A stretch of DNA of 64,000 nt from Castanea sativa (GCF_040712315.1 NC_134013.1:35809001-35873000); one strand, 5' to 3'; shown: positions 11,711 through 24,240, counted from the stretch's first letter. Numbers and translations: made by a program. Notes: generated by a model from the letters alone, not told the origin.

Positions 11711-12284
11711 TGATGATGCACGAAAATTAGTAGGTTGAAATACTTTGGGCTATGACAATGGCTGTAAGTCCTGAAAAGAAAAAAGGAAAGCGTCAAAGGT
11801 GACCGGTTTGACCCGGCCAAGGACCATCTGACGGTTAAGTCAGTTTGCTCTCGAGGACACAAGGGCAGAAAAATAGTAGATGGTTAGAACTTACCTTTGT
11901 AGATGGGACTTGCTCCTTTTATAGAGAGTTTGACGTGGGTCTACTTGTTTTGGATCCATCACCATCATGGGTGCTGTTGGTGGTTAATGAACAAAATGGG
12001 GTATGTGGAACAAAATGTGTTGAATTCCTTCCATGTACCAACCAACTTGTCATATTTTGCTTATGTAGAACCTTTGGAGAATCTCCTGTAGAATTTACTT
12101 AGTACAATTTGATTGTCCATGGGTATGGTCGTCTATAACATGGTCGTCCATGGACGAGTTCTTTTTGGAAGATCCCATTATTCTTAATGAAAGGTCTTGT
12201 TCATGTATTCTGTCATTCTGTTGTGGTTTTCCTTGGATGTGATCAAGTCATGGACAACAACAAAGGACGGGTTGATCCCCATTA
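11711..12284 (-). mobile_element. 5' LTR of the older minus-strand gypsy
   Basis: The inner edge is well defined: the minus strand ends ...GCATCATCA just before the primer-binding site, the same ending as the solo LTR at 45172-45838. A minus-strand TATAAAAGGAGC motif near 11912-11923 is a plausible promoter. The outer edge at about 12284 is a guess from a TAATGGGGATCAA start similar to TGATGGGG of the solo LTR. Confidence 0.5.
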
Positions 12285-12936
12285 GTATTATTTATAATGC
12301 ATTTTTGGGGGGTTTTGCATAACTCAGTGGGTTACAAGTGATTTCTTTGACTTGTTTCTCAATTTTCTAATTTTCTAATTGTAAGCAGTTCCTTCTTCTT
12401 CTTCTTCAGCCCCTTTGCTCTTCTGTGTGACTTTTAATGATCCTTATTAAGCATCTGCCTTCTTCTTCTTCTTCATTTTACTGTACTATGTAGCTTTGCT
12501 TTGAAAATTCAACTTTTTTTTTTCCTCACTAGATTCTACGGGTTTTTGGTTTGGCTTCCATTTCGTCCGATTTGATTCTTTTCATTGAGGATTGTGATTT
12601 CACTCGTTGATTTGGGATTTTTTGTTCATTGAGGTTAATTTCATCTTTGTAAAGGTTTATCTACATGTGTGACCAACAATGAGATACCACATGATGTTCT
12701 ACATTTACTTATTTTCAATAAAAAATGAATTGTTCCAATTAGATCATCTTAGTTTTCCGTTAGGTCACAATAGGATTAAAACTAAAAGGCACAGTTAGAA
12801 AGACAAAATAAAAAAGAAGAAGAAGAAGAAGAAGAAAAAGAAAGAAAGAAAGAATGATTGAAAAAAAAAATTGAAGTTTAGAGATAAAAACAAAACTTCC
12901 AGTAAAGTTCAGGAAGAAAAGCAATATTTTTTAGAA
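12285..12936. other. Intergenic, no gene seen
   Basis: AT-rich with CTT microsatellites near 12389-12408 and 12461-12474 and GAA-type runs near 12816-12852. Nothing else is recognised. Confidence 0.5.
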
Positions 12937-13875
12937 AAAAAAACCTTACTAAGTTTGTTTAGTTAATTGGACAACCTCCTCCTACTCCTTCTTCTTCTTC
13001 TTCTTTTAATTTTTTATTTATTTTATTATTACTTATCAGAAAAATGTAGGTCTCATTATAATTATTTTAATAAAAAAAAAACTCTATAGTGTGTGGAGCT
13101 TCTTAAACGGATCCAATTCAAGGTAATGGAATTTGCTATAATTCTTTAATATATATGCGCTATAATATCAACCTGTTTTATTGGGAGGACCAACCGACCA
13201 AATCCCATTCCAAACTTCTTGTAGTTAGGTTGAGCCATGAACTCATCACGTGGGAAAAAACCTTACTAAGTTTGTTTAGTTAATTGGACAACCTCCTCCT
13301 CCTTCTTCTGCTTCTTTTTTTTTTAATTTTTTATTTATTTTATTTTTACTTATCAGAAAAATGTAGGTCTCATTATAATTTTTTTTTTTATTAAAAACTC
13401 TATAGTGTGTGGAGCTTCTTAAACGGATCCAATTCAAGGTAATGGAATTTGCTATAATTCTTAAGATATATATATGTATGGGTTGGATTTAAGTTACACC
13501 TAGTGTAACTCTAAGTAATGTTACACTACTCAATATTTTTTAATTGGATGCGAATATTGACAAATCCACCGTTAGATTACATTATTTTCGTATATTCTTC
13601 ATGCTTGCAAAATTTCGAGGTGATCAAAAATTAATAGTCATATCATCAATCAATTGTTAAAATTTAAATTTTTGTAGTTTAAAATAATGCATAAAAGATG
13701 AATTTATAAGTCAAATGGTAAATAGTATCCGATTGATATGAAAATTAGTATGCATGTTAAGAACATATAGAACATGTAATTCAACGATTGGATTTTTAAA
13801 ATATTAATTCAATAACAAGTTATTAGGTGATGTAATATTACTTAGAGTTACATCAAGTGTAACTTGAACCCAACC

Positions 13876-13908
<33 letters not shown>

Positions 13909-14003
13909 CTATAGTATCTACCTGTCTTATTGGGAGGACTAACCGACCAAATCCCATTCCAAACTTCTTGTAGTTAGGTTGAGCCACGAACTCATCACGT
14001 GGG
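12937..14003. repeat. Tandem duplication of a ~320-bp segment
   Basis: Copy 1 (about 12937-13255) and copy 2 (about 13256-14003) both begin with AAACCTTACTAAGTTTGTTT and end with GAACTCATCACGTGGG. Copy 2 is longer because a ~400-bp MITE and extra TA repeats sit in it. The unit includes a CTT run and the block TTATTGGGAGGACYAACCGA. Confidence 0.85.
13478..13877. mobile_element. MITE inside copy 2 of the tandem duplication
   Basis: Imperfect terminal inverted repeats of about 45 bp start GGTTGGATTTAAGTTACACC on the left and GGTTGGGTTCAAGTTACACT on the right (reverse strand). The equivalent place in copy 1 lacks the element. The target was a TA microsatellite, so the target duplication cannot be read. 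The interior resembles the reverse strand of the MITE at 59472-59866. Confidence 0.75.
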
Positions 14004-14270
14004 TTTCTTTTTCATTTTCAAAGCATCGCAACTAAAATTCCAAGTTAAAGAAACTCTTACAATGAGCACCTGCTCACGCTGCACGTGATTATTAAACTTA
14101 ATAGTTATGGGTTTGCTACTATTTATTAATTTTTGTTTAATTTCGATACCCACCACGTTTTTTTTTTGTTTTTTTTTACGCCTGGCTTCAATGCTTCATC
14201 CATTTCGATAAACCCTACAAAATTTGGTGTACGTGACTGTCACTATTTAATTTGCATTGAGCAGAAAGAA

Positions 14271-14418
14271 TAGGGCCCGTTTGACAATGTTGTTCTAGTA
14301 ACATTGTTTAATTTATATTTTTTGAAAATACATGTAGGTGAAAAAGTGTGTGAAAATACGTGTAATATTGTTTAAACATTGAAAACTGTTGTTTAAAATA
14401 CATTACCAAACAGCCCTT
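14271..14418. mobile_element. Small hAT-like MITE
   Basis: Starts TAGGGCCCGTTTGACAA and ends TTACCAAACAGCCCTTA, so the termini are inverted repeats. The interior matches that of 26636-26779. No clear 8-bp target duplication is left. Confidence 0.6.
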
Positions 14419-15320
14419 AGATTGTTGTGAGCCCATGGAAATTGGAACTATATATATATATAATCGAAACCTTTGACATTTTACTTTTAATCTATTCAGA
14501 GCTTGTCACATTATTATCATTTTAAAAAAATAATTATTTAACTTTTTTAATTAACAATATCAACTTCAACCCAAGGAGAACTAATCTTTGACATCAGCAA
14601 CCAAAGTCCAAACTTAATAAGGAGTGAAACTTTTTCTCTCTAATAAGACCAACTTAAACTCAAACGTTGATAATTTATCTCTAAATTTGCGAGGTTAATC
14701 ATAAACACCATAAAGTAGTGTAAACCCCAATATATTTTTTTTAAGAGTTTTTTAAGGCCGAGTAGATGTTTGAGCTCTTTTTCTTTTATTTTCTTCTCCT
14801 TTACTTTATTAAAAAAATTTATTTTACGGTTTTTCATGTATTTTTTTTCTTTTATTTTCTTCTCCTTTACTGTATATGATTTTTTTTTTTTATAGTTTAA
14901 AGTTTAGACCCCGTTAAAAATTAAAACTTATTTATGAGTTTGTGTAATTTTTTCTTTTTCTTATATTTCTCTTTTGAATTATCATATATTTTTTGAATTT
15001 TTTCAATAACTTATTCTTTAATTATATATCTTTTTTTGCATTTTGAAAGTTTTAACATTTGAATTTGTGTTAGTTTTTGCAATATTTGAACATGTTTAGT
15101 AGATTTCAATGACTATACCATGTATTATTTTTTTGAAGGTATTCAATTTTTCTTTTATGTTTCTCTATTGTGTAATCATATACATTTTGTTTTGTTTCAA
15201 AAATTTATAGGAAATAAATCTTATGATTCTTTAATATTTTTTGGTCTTTTAAAAGTTTTAACATCTAAATTATTTTTTTAATGGTAACACATCTTTTTCT
15301 TATATTACTCTATTGTGTAG

Positions 15321-15384
<64 letters not shown>

Positions 15385-16234
15385 TTATTATCTATAATCT
15401 GTAAGCTCTGAATCTTTTAATTCCTTTCAATAGTTATAGCCATGGATTATTTTTTTTAAATATAACTCATCTTTCTCTTATATTTCTCCATTGTTTAGTC
15501 ATATATATTTTTTTGTTTCAATAATTTCTAAGCAGTATATCATCTGATTCTCTAATATTTTTTTGTTTTTCAGAAGTTTTAATATCTGAATTTTTAAGAG
15601 CACTGGCTTAGAAAAGATTGTAAAGCAAATTGAAGTTATACAAGAGTAAATCATGCAATTGCGTAGTTTCTTAATCAATTCAATATTTTATAAAATTATT
15701 TTAATTTACCTCACAAATAGGTAGCTTTCTGTGTATAACACGGATTAACGACTAGTTATTATTATACCCAAGTTATTGGAGAAGTATTTGATTTTCATAT
15801 CCATGTGCATGGCGGGTATTTTAATTAATTTCTCAAAGGCTTCCCTTTATTTGTACATATTATACTGTAGTCGAATTTTTTTTTTAAATATTATTTTTTA
15901 AAAACAGAAATCTTCTTTGTAGAATATATAGCATCAATTAAAATGTACTTCACTTTTTGTTTGGCCACAACTCACGTTGTATTAGTCATGAAGAACCCTA
16001 CTAATTTTGAGCTTTGGCTTATCATTTCTTCCACCCTGAGGTCTATGCAACGGAATCAGGGACCCAATTGATTATGATTCTACTAAAAAGATTACTCCTC
16101 TCCACATAATGAATAGAATTTCCGGTACTATTGGGACCTTGGTAGATTAGATTAGACCACATCTAATTTTCAGAGTCAATTGTTTTTTATGGCTTTCTGG
16201 AGCAGGAAAGTAAACATAATCAAAATCAAAAGGG
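14419..16234. other. AT-rich intergenic DNA with microsatellites
   Basis: Contains (AC)n at about 15321-15362 joined to (TA)n to about 15384. Text like TTTTTAGTCATATATATTTT TTTGTTTCAATAATTT recurs loosely at about 14960, 15140 and 15480, an old diverged repeat. No gene seen. Confidence 0.5.
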
Positions 16235-16804
16235 TAGGCGGTCAACGAGTCAAGTTGAACTAAGTATTAAAAGTTTAGACTTGTTCATCTAATTTGATTT
16301 CAAACACAAGCTAAACTCAAGCACATCACTAAACAAAATTACATGTTCAAACTTGGTTCATTTACTTGTCGAGCAAGCTCAAACTTGTTTATGAGCTACT
16401 TAATTAACTTATTTTTGCCCTATATAGAGTAAAATCATCACTAAAATGTTTTAATTCTTGACAAATCTATAAATTTTTACTACAAATAGATTGTTTATGT
16501 ATGAATAAACTACAAATAATAATTTTATATCATATGAACCAATTTACAAATTTATACAACCTAATTTCAAGTCTATATAAATATATTTTTAGACAAGTAT
16601 ACATAAAAATATATAGTATTATATATGGTTAATTCGAGCCATCATGTTCACAAGCTTATTCACAAACACATTATTATGTTTGAGTTTGACTCATTTAATA
16701 ATCAAGCCTAAATAAACTTAGCTTGTTTACTAAACAAACGAATATAAACAAGTTTTTTTCTCAAGCAGTTTATAAATAGTTTGATTTATTTACATATAGC
16801 CCTA
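16235..16804. mobile_element. Non-autonomous hAT-like element
   Basis: Begins TAGGCGGTCAACGAGTCAAG and ends ATATAGCCCTA. The flanks CAAAAGGG (16227-16234) and CAAAAGAG (16805-16812) match at 7 of 8 bases, the duplication size of hAT elements. No transposase is present. Confidence 0.6.
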
Positions 16805-17083
16805 CAAAAGAGCAATGTTAGAAACACAAAAAATTTCACAACAAAAATGGTTAAGTTGACAAATTTTTACTAGCTCTCATTTTGATTAACCATTTACATC
16901 ATTTTTTTTTACTTACCACTATAACAATACATCACGTCAGCAGTTGTCGAAAGTTTCAGATAAAAATTGTCAAATCAAAATTTGTTCCCATGTCTTGTTG
17001 TTCATGCTGAGGGTCAAACATTGTACTCCTATACCTAACTTTACAAAATACAAAACAGAGAGCCTCGTAAGAGCATTCACAAC

Positions 17084-17952
17084 TAGGGGTGTGCTCGATT
17101 CGGTTTGGCCAGTTTTGTATGTGTATAGCCAACTGAAACTGAATATTTCGGTTTGTGAAATTCTCAACCAAAACCGACCGAAATGATTGGAAATCAATCG
17201 GTTTCGGTAGTATTTCGGTTTCAGTCAATTTCGGTCAATTTTTGGTTTTCCAAAGAGAGGGTTATTGAGATTTTCAAAACCTCAACTTTAATCACATATA
17301 AAAATAAAAATAAAAAAGCAATTAAGTAATAGAGCTATTGAACAAAGCTGATAAATGAAGTTGATACAAAGCGACAGAGAAAGAAAAGAGAACAGAGAGA
17401 AAGAAAAGAGACCAAAGAGAAAGAAAACAGAAGAATCATACTATGAGAAAAGAAGGAAGATGATAGTGTCATGGGGAGGCCGGCATGCAGAGGCCGACGG
17501 CAGAAGGAAGATTAGTTTAACCTAATTAATTTAAGTTTAATTAGATATTTAATTAGTTTAATTTTAGTTAGTTAATCTAATGGGTTAATGGGTTGATTAT
17601 TTGCAAGGCCGAAGGCCTAATGCATTAATGTATTTGAAAGACCTATTTTGATTGCAGGTTGCCCAATACATTTGCAAGGCTGGCCCAATATGATTTTATA
17701 TTATATTATATTATATATATATATATATAATATTATAACATAAAATATATTATATATTATTCAGTTCGGTTCGGTTCGGTTTCAGCTGGTTTGGTGCATA
17801 CATACTGGAAACCAAAATCGAAATTGAAAATTTCGGTTTGTGAGAAACAGAAACCAAAATTGAACCGCACCAAAATTGAACCAAAATTTTGGACACCGTT
17901 TGGCCGGTTTCATGCAGTTTTTTTGGTTTTTTCGGTTTTGTGCATACCCTTA
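17084..17952. mobile_element. Non-autonomous hAT element, 869 bp, with 8-bp TSD
   Basis: Ends are TAGGGGTGTGC and GCATACCCTTA (inverted). The flanks are a perfect 8-bp duplication TTCACAAC at 17076-17083 and 17953-17960. The interior has self-similar TTCGGTTTNGG-type text near both ends. No transposase frame. Confidence 0.85.
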
Positions 17953-18289
17953 TTCACAACAAAGGTTGTAAAAGAGATGAAATGCTATTTTTATAGCTCT
18001 AAACACAAAAAAAATTGCTCCATCAATGATGCTATACCTTAAAAAATTTGGCACCTAGCTATAATGAGCTGCTAGTAGTAATAACTTACTATAGCTAAAA
18101 GTTATAAATTTTTTATTTGATTTTATTCTTCATTCTCTCCACTCTTTCTATCCCACTTCTCCTCTGTCACCTCTATCCTCTCACACGATGGCTCAAGGTT
18201 GCTTGCGTAGCCTCTCTCTTCTTGTCACTATGGTGATCTGTACTCGTTGGTGGTTGTCCTTGGTTCGTGCCTGGGCTATTGGTATGGGT

Positions 18290-18910
18290 TTGTGTGAGTG
18301 GGTTTGTGTGAGTTGCTGTGGTGATGGTGGTGGTCATTGATTTTGAGAGTAGGTTTTGTGGATTGGTGGCTGTGGAGGTGGTGGTGATTTATTTTAGGTG
18401 TGGGTCTTGTGGATTAGTGGTGTGGTGGTGGTGGTGGTTGATTTTTGGAGTGAGCTTTGTGGATTGGCGGTAGTGCCATGGTGGTACTTGATTTAGGGTT
18501 GGGTCTTGTGGATTAGTGGTTGTAGTGGTGGTGGTGGTGGTTGATTTTGGGTGTGGGTCTTATGGATTTTTGGTTGTGGCGGTGGTGGTGATTGATTTTG
18601 GGTGTGGGTCTTGTGGATTGGTGGTTGTAGTGGTGGATTGGTGGTTGTAGTGGTGGTGGTGGTGGTTGATATTGGTTGTGGGTTTAGCTGTGGCGATGGG
18701 TTGTGGTTGTGATGGTGGCTGTGGGTTTGGCTGTGGCAATGGGTTATGGTTGTGATGGTGGGTTGTGGTTGTGATGGTGCATTGTCTTATGGTTGGTGGT
18801 GATAGGTTGTGAGTTTTTTTTTTTTTTTTTCTTGTGGTGGGTAGTGAGTTATGGATGCCATAATGTTTGTGGTTGGTGGTGGAGGTGACAGTGGTTGGTG
18901 GTGATGAGTT
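18290..18910. repeat. G/T-rich minisatellite
   Basis: Irregular repeats of GGTGGTTGATTTTGGGTGTGGGTCTTGTGGATT-like text, with units of about 50-60 bp that contain shorter GGT runs. The longest exact repeated core is under 20 bases. Confidence 0.75.
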
Positions 18911-19204
18911 GTGGTTGGTTGTTATAGATTTTGTGGTGATGTTTTTTTTATTATTTTAATGAGTAGTTTATATTATTTTAAATGAAGTGCTAAAAAAATG
19001 GAACTTTTGATATTGGATGTATTTTAAAGTGAAGTGGTAAAATAGATAAAGTAACTTTTTGAGGTGCTAAAAACTAAAAAATTTAGAACCTTTGATACAA
19101 GTGCTCTAAGTATGATGGTAGTTGAGTACAAAACTACTTTTGAGATTACATCCATGGATTTCTCCTTTGGGCTTCAATGGTTTTCTTGATGCCTGTTGGA
19201 ACAC

Positions 19205-20561
19205 TTTTAGGCTTTGTTTGGGAGTTCATAAAGGAAGGGAATTGAATGGAATAGAATGATCATAAGGGAATGAAAATGAAAGGAATGGAATGGAATGAAG
19301 TGGATTTAAGAAAGGGAAAGGAATGGAAAAGAATGGAATAGAATGGAATTAAGTAACCTTGATTAGATGTTTTAAAATAAAAGAATGGAAAGAAATGAAA
19401 ATGAATGGAATGTACGTAATCTTGTTTGGGAGTAACATGGAGGGAATGGAATGGAATGGAATCATTTTATGACAATATTACTATTAGACCCCTATTTTAA
19501 AATAAAGAGTTGAATACATAGGGGTATTTTGGGAGTTTAGTAAAAAATTCATTAAGGCCTCGTTTGGGAGGAGGGAATGGAATGGAATGAAAAGAATAAT
19601 TTTAGAATATTCTACCCTTCCCTTATTTGGGAGTTTTAATGGAGGGAATGGAAAATTCATTCCCTTATTTGGGAGTATAAGTGGGAGGGAATGAAATTGG
19701 TAGGAGGGAATACTCATTCCTCTCTATTCCCTTAGGCCTCGTTTGGGAGGAGGGAATGGAATGATATGAAAAAAATAATTTTAGAATATTCTTCCCTTCC
19801 CTTATTTGGGAGTTTTAATAAAGGGAATGGAAAGTTCATTCCCTTATTTGGGAGTATAAGTGGGAGGGAATGGAATGGGTAGGAGGGAACACTCATTCCT
19901 CTCTATTCCCTTAAAACCTCAAATTTTCATTCCCCCCGAAATTGAAAGGAATGGGAGGGAATGGAATTAGATTTAATGAATTTTTTACTAAAACTCCCAA
20001 AATACCCCTTTATATTCAACCCTTTATTTTAAAATAGGGATCTAATGGTAATATTGTTATAAAATGATTCCATTCCATTCCCTCAATGTTACTTCCAAAC
20101 AAGATTACTTACATTCCATTCATTTTCATTCCTTTCCATTGCTTTATTTTAAAATATCCAGTCAAGGTTACTTAATTTCATTTCATTCTATTCTTTTCCA
20201 TTCATTTCCCTTACTTAAATACATTCCATTCCATTCTATTCCCTTATGATCATTCTATTCCATTCTATTTCATTCCCTTCCCTTATGAACTCCCAAACGG
20301 ACCCTAAATCTAATTACATTCCCTCCCATTCCTCCCAATTTTGGGGAGAATGAAAATTTGAGGTTTTAAGGGAATAGAGAGGAATAAGTGTTCCCTCCTA
20401 CCCATTCCATTCCCTCCCACTTAAACTCCCAAACAAGGGAATGGAAAGTCCATTCCCTCCATTAAAACTCCCAAACAAGGGAATGGAAGAATATTCTAAA
20501 ATTATTCTTTTCATTCCTCTCCATTCTATTCCATTTCCTCCTTCCAAACGAGACCTTATGG
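19205..20561. repeat. Complex foldback element built from GGAATGG-rich inverted repeats
   Basis: Outer arms of about 340 bp (19208-19552 and about 19965-20306) are inverted copies; the left one starts TTAGGCTTTGTTTGGGAGTT. Between them are two head-to-tail copies of a shorter unit starting GGCCTCGTTTGGGAGGAGGG (19556 and 19736). A third, inverted copy of that unit lies outside at 20307-20561. No coding sequence. Confidence 0.75.
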
Positions 20562-21311
20562 TCATAATATCAAATAGAGCAGAATATGAAGGAGGCTCAA
20601 ACCTAGTAATGGCGGCTTACACTAAGGCTGAAGATGGTGTCCTTGTAGAGCTCATGAATAACGAAGCTCACAGTAGTGACTCCAGAAATTTTTTTTAGGA
20701 GATTAGTAAAAAATTTAAAATAAAAGAGAACTTGAATATATTGACATCACAATAAATAAATAAACCCACAAATACATAAATTTCTACAATTGCTAGCATA
20801 TAAGCCCAAGAATTTTTATTTTTATTTATTTACTAGCATATAACCCACGCAAATGCATGGATACATTTAAAATTAAACAAAATTTTTATTATAAAATTAT
20901 AAATAATTAGTCAAATTATTTAAAAAATTGCATTTAACACATGCATATGAATAGATACATTTAAAATTAAACACATTTTTTATCATAAAAATATAAATTA
21001 TTTTTTTTAAAAAAAAGTAAATGTAATTAGTCACATATTAAAATTCTTAGATAAATTTAATACTACTTATGATCATTTTTTCTAATTTTTGATAAGATAG
21101 AACATGTGATGACCTTTGTTGTGTGATGATTTTTATTGTGTATTTGTGATTGGTTTTGTTTTTTGTTTTTTTTTAATTTTATAGTTCATTAATATTAGAT
21201 TCTTAGTATTTTGCACTCATTAACTCACTTGACACTAAGATTAAAAAACTTAGGTAGACACATGGCATAAACTTAAGTGGATAATTATGATGTAGTCCCC
21301 ACATAAATTTA
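20562..21311. other. Intergenic, no gene seen
   Basis: AT-rich. A sentence-like repeat (TAAAATTAAACA.ATTTTT near 20868 and 20961) occurs twice, an old local duplication. Confidence 0.5.
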
Positions 21312-21327
21312 GACACATAGCACAAAA

Positions 21328-21486
21328 AAATTTTGAAAGAGTTTCAACCTATGACGTCCACTCCTAATGATTGCTCTTTATCATCAAACTAAGACACCAA
21401 TCAGTTTTTGGAGTAGGTAGGGATTGAACCCCAGATCCCTTAGACAACCATAAGAGATTTTACCAGTTGAGCTAACTAGAACCCAT
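21328..21486 (-). mobile_element. tRNA-derived SINE with 16-bp TSD
   Basis: On the minus strand the head reads TGGGTTCTAGTTAGCTCAAC, with an A box (TAGCTCAACTGG) and a B box (GGTTCAATCCC). Both flanks carry GACACATAGCACAAAA exactly (21312-21327 and 21487-21502). The perfect long duplication marks a recent insertion by LINE machinery. Confidence 0.9.
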
Positions 21487-21551
21487 GACACATAGCACAA
21501 AATTAGATTCTAATTTCAAATTCTAATTGAATTTTCTCTAAACTTTACCTT

Positions 21552-21616
<65 letters not shown>
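21552..21616. repeat. (TA)n(GA)n microsatellite
   Basis: A TA run passes directly into a GA run. Confidence 0.95.
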
Positions 21617-21618
<2 letters not shown>

Positions 21619-21824
21619 TTCCTTTTATTTACCATGAGTAATAGAGTTTTACGTAGACCAAACTGTTGATAATAAAGTTTAATATGAGGTAATTTACTTA
21701 AATTATTAATGAAAGTGTAGACACTTATTGCAAAGAAAGATAGTCACTCCATGCAACTAGCACTTCTAAGACCAACCTTTTATTATAAGTATATTGTATA
21801 TATAACATTTCTACCTTATAATTA

Positions 21825-22121
21825 AGGCCAAAAGGGGCAAATGCCCTTTTCGTGCAAAAAAAAAAGTTATATGTAAAAAAAAAAAAAAACTTGCATGAAA
21901 CTCGAGTTCATGGAGCTCGAGTTACAAAACACCGCTATAGGTTCTTAAAACGTCATTATAGACTCCTTAAAACATCGCTATAAGGCTCTAGAAATTTTTT
22001 TTTTTTTAAATCGATTTTGAGAAAATCGAGTTTCAAAAGATGGCCATTTCCCTAATTAGTTTAGGAAATGAGGCATTTGCCCTTTTTTTTTGCGCGAAAT
22101 GGGCATTTGCCCATTTTCGCC
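21825..22121. mobile_element. MULE-like MITE, 297 bp, with 9-bp TSD
   Basis: The ends GGCCAAAAGGGGCAAATGCC and GGCGAAAATGGGCAAATGCC (reverse strand) are inverted repeats. The flanks are a perfect 9-bp TTATAATTA at 21816-21824 and 22122-22130. Nine-base duplications are typical of Mutator-type elements. Confidence 0.8.
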
Positions 22122-22130
22122 TTATAATTA

Positions 22131-22648
22131 ATAGGTTGAAACTCTTACTTACGTTTAAGTACGAAAACATTTAACAATAGATGGATGATTTTATCTAGGT
22201 CAATGAGATGCTCATCTCAGTTTTTACGCTGAGCATTATATGAATGGGTCACTTGGAATTAAGAAAATTAAAATTAAACTTGACACTTGATACAAAATTA
22301 AAATTAACACTATTTATATAAACTCATTATGTCATGACCTAAATCCATGGATCATGAATTTACGTACATGACTAACTTGCTAATCTTGCACAACTCAATA
22401 AACATAACTAATTCCAAACTAAATAAAATTCCAATAAATAATGCTCTTAATAAACCTCTTACAATATCTAAAATCCAAAATTTAGAAATATTCTCCAAAT
22501 ACTATAAAATATTAAGCGAAATAAAAATAACTAAAAGTCCTCTTCAAGCATTATTGAAGTTGCCTAAAAACTCTCACGCTCTACCTTGCACCTTACAAAG
22601 CAATCCAAAGGTTCTACTTCCCAACTAAACTTTAATTTGAAAATTGTA
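22131..22648. other. Intergenic, no gene seen
   Basis: AT-rich. The open frame at 22347-22628 has no recognisable motif or splice context. Confidence 0.4.
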
Positions 22649-22656
22649 GTTGATGG

Positions 22657-23934
22657 TAAGGGTGTGCACGGTTCGGTTGACTCGGTTTTTTTTCAAATTT
22701 GTTACCGAACCGATAGGGGTCGGTTTTCTCATAATTGGAACCGATGCATACCGCCTGGGGTTGGTTTTCCAAATTATAACGGTGCGGTTTTTTGCAGTCA
22801 GTTTGATCAGTTTGTTCGGTTTGAAATATTAAAAAAACTATATCAATACACAGCCTGTTTAATATTTCAAACAAAATGTCCAATTGACAAACTTTTCACA
22901 CATAAACCGGTTTACACATTAATACAAAAACATGTTCACTCATTAATACATCAACGTGTTCACACTTCACACTTCACACATAAACATGCTTACACATTAA
23001 TACATCAACCTTTACAATGAATTTATTCTAGGACAAATAAACAAAAGCCAATGCATAATAGCCTAATAGATTGTACGATAGTACCACAGGTCCACAATAG
23101 TTTTGCTCTACAGTGTCTACTTACTCAAAATCCCCAAGTCAAAAAACATAAAAATAAAAATACGAAAATGCTGAAAATTTACTAGGCAATATTGGAAACA
23201 AGCTGGATTAGTGGACTTAAAGAATAGAGAGAGAGAGAGAGAGAAAATGGATTAGTGTACTATGAAACATTGAAACTTACTGGCAGTCTTGTGGTGGACT
23301 GGCAAGGGAGTGAGCAGTACTGCATTGAGCAGCTTCGGTGCTATAGCAACTGAGAGGTGAGAGAGAGATTTTTGAGATATGAAGTTGGAAAAGAAGTATT
23401 TATATGGTTCCTTAATTTTTGTAACCCTAGCCTTCCAGTTCCACGACATCATTTGCCTTCTTTCTTTCTTTTTTAAACAGCCCAGTGAAATGGCGTTGTC
23501 TCACTTAGTTATAGGGGTAAAAACAGAATTTAGAAGAAGTATAAGTTTTATGGCATTTATGTAAGAAGTATAGGGGTAAAATCATATAACAGACAATATC
23601 AACAAAAAAAAAAAAATATAACAGATCGGTTTAGTGCAGTAGTGGCATTTATAACAGATCGATCGGTTATGGCACTTATACTTCTTTTAAGGAACGACGT
23701 CATGGAACTGGAACTGGAACTTATAGGGGGTAAAAACATAAAACTTATATAGCAGATCGGTTCGGTTCGGATTCAATTTTTGGAAATCAATTCCGACTGC
23801 ATCACCGCACCGGCTTTGGAAAGATCCATGACCTCTGCTCGCCGACCTCAGCTTCTACGGTCAGCCCCAGGCACGGTGCGGTTTCTCGGCTCCGGTTAGT
23901 CCCAACAGTTACAGCAGCTATTTGCACACCCCTA
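22657..23934. mobile_element. Non-autonomous hAT element, 1278 bp
   Basis: Ends are TAAGGGTGTGCACGG and TTTGCACACCCCTA. The flanks GTTGATGG (22649-22656) and GTTTATGG (23935-23942) match at 7 of 8 bases. The termini match those of 17084-17952, so both belong to one family moved by the same transposase type. Interior has CGGTTCGGTT text at both ends and no transposase. Confidence 0.8.
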
Positions 23935-23942
23935 GTTTATGG

Positions 23943-24177
23943 GGGTAAGCCATACATCTAGTAAGCAATTATACATAATACACAACAAAATAAAGTCAAG
24001 CAAAGCACGAGTATTTTGATTTCACAAATTCACTCTTAATACATATGTAATCAAATCTTAAAATCATTCGAAAACCCATACAAATAATTTATCAAAGCAT
24101 AATGTCATATATACACATATCACATATTCTCACAGTCAATCTTGTGAGCGGGCATATATATATATACATACATACAT

Positions 24178-24240
<63 letters not shown>

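Larger units (their letters stand above)
17068..19109. mobile_element. Non-autonomous DNA transposon with GTGG-rich interior, split by a hAT element
   Basis: Left end GTAAGAGCATTCACAAC..AAAGGTT and right end AACCTTTGATACAAGTGCTCTAAG are inverted repeats of about 24 bp once the nested hAT element (17084-17952) is removed. The interior 18290-18910 is a long run of GGTGGTGGTGGTT-like minisatellite. A relative with a similar layout is at 61417-62565. Confidence 0.6.

Noticed and set aside
21410..21480. tRNA-like text with A and B boxes on the minus strand
   Set aside because: No cloverleaf acceptor stem; perfect 16-bp flanking duplications show it is a SINE.
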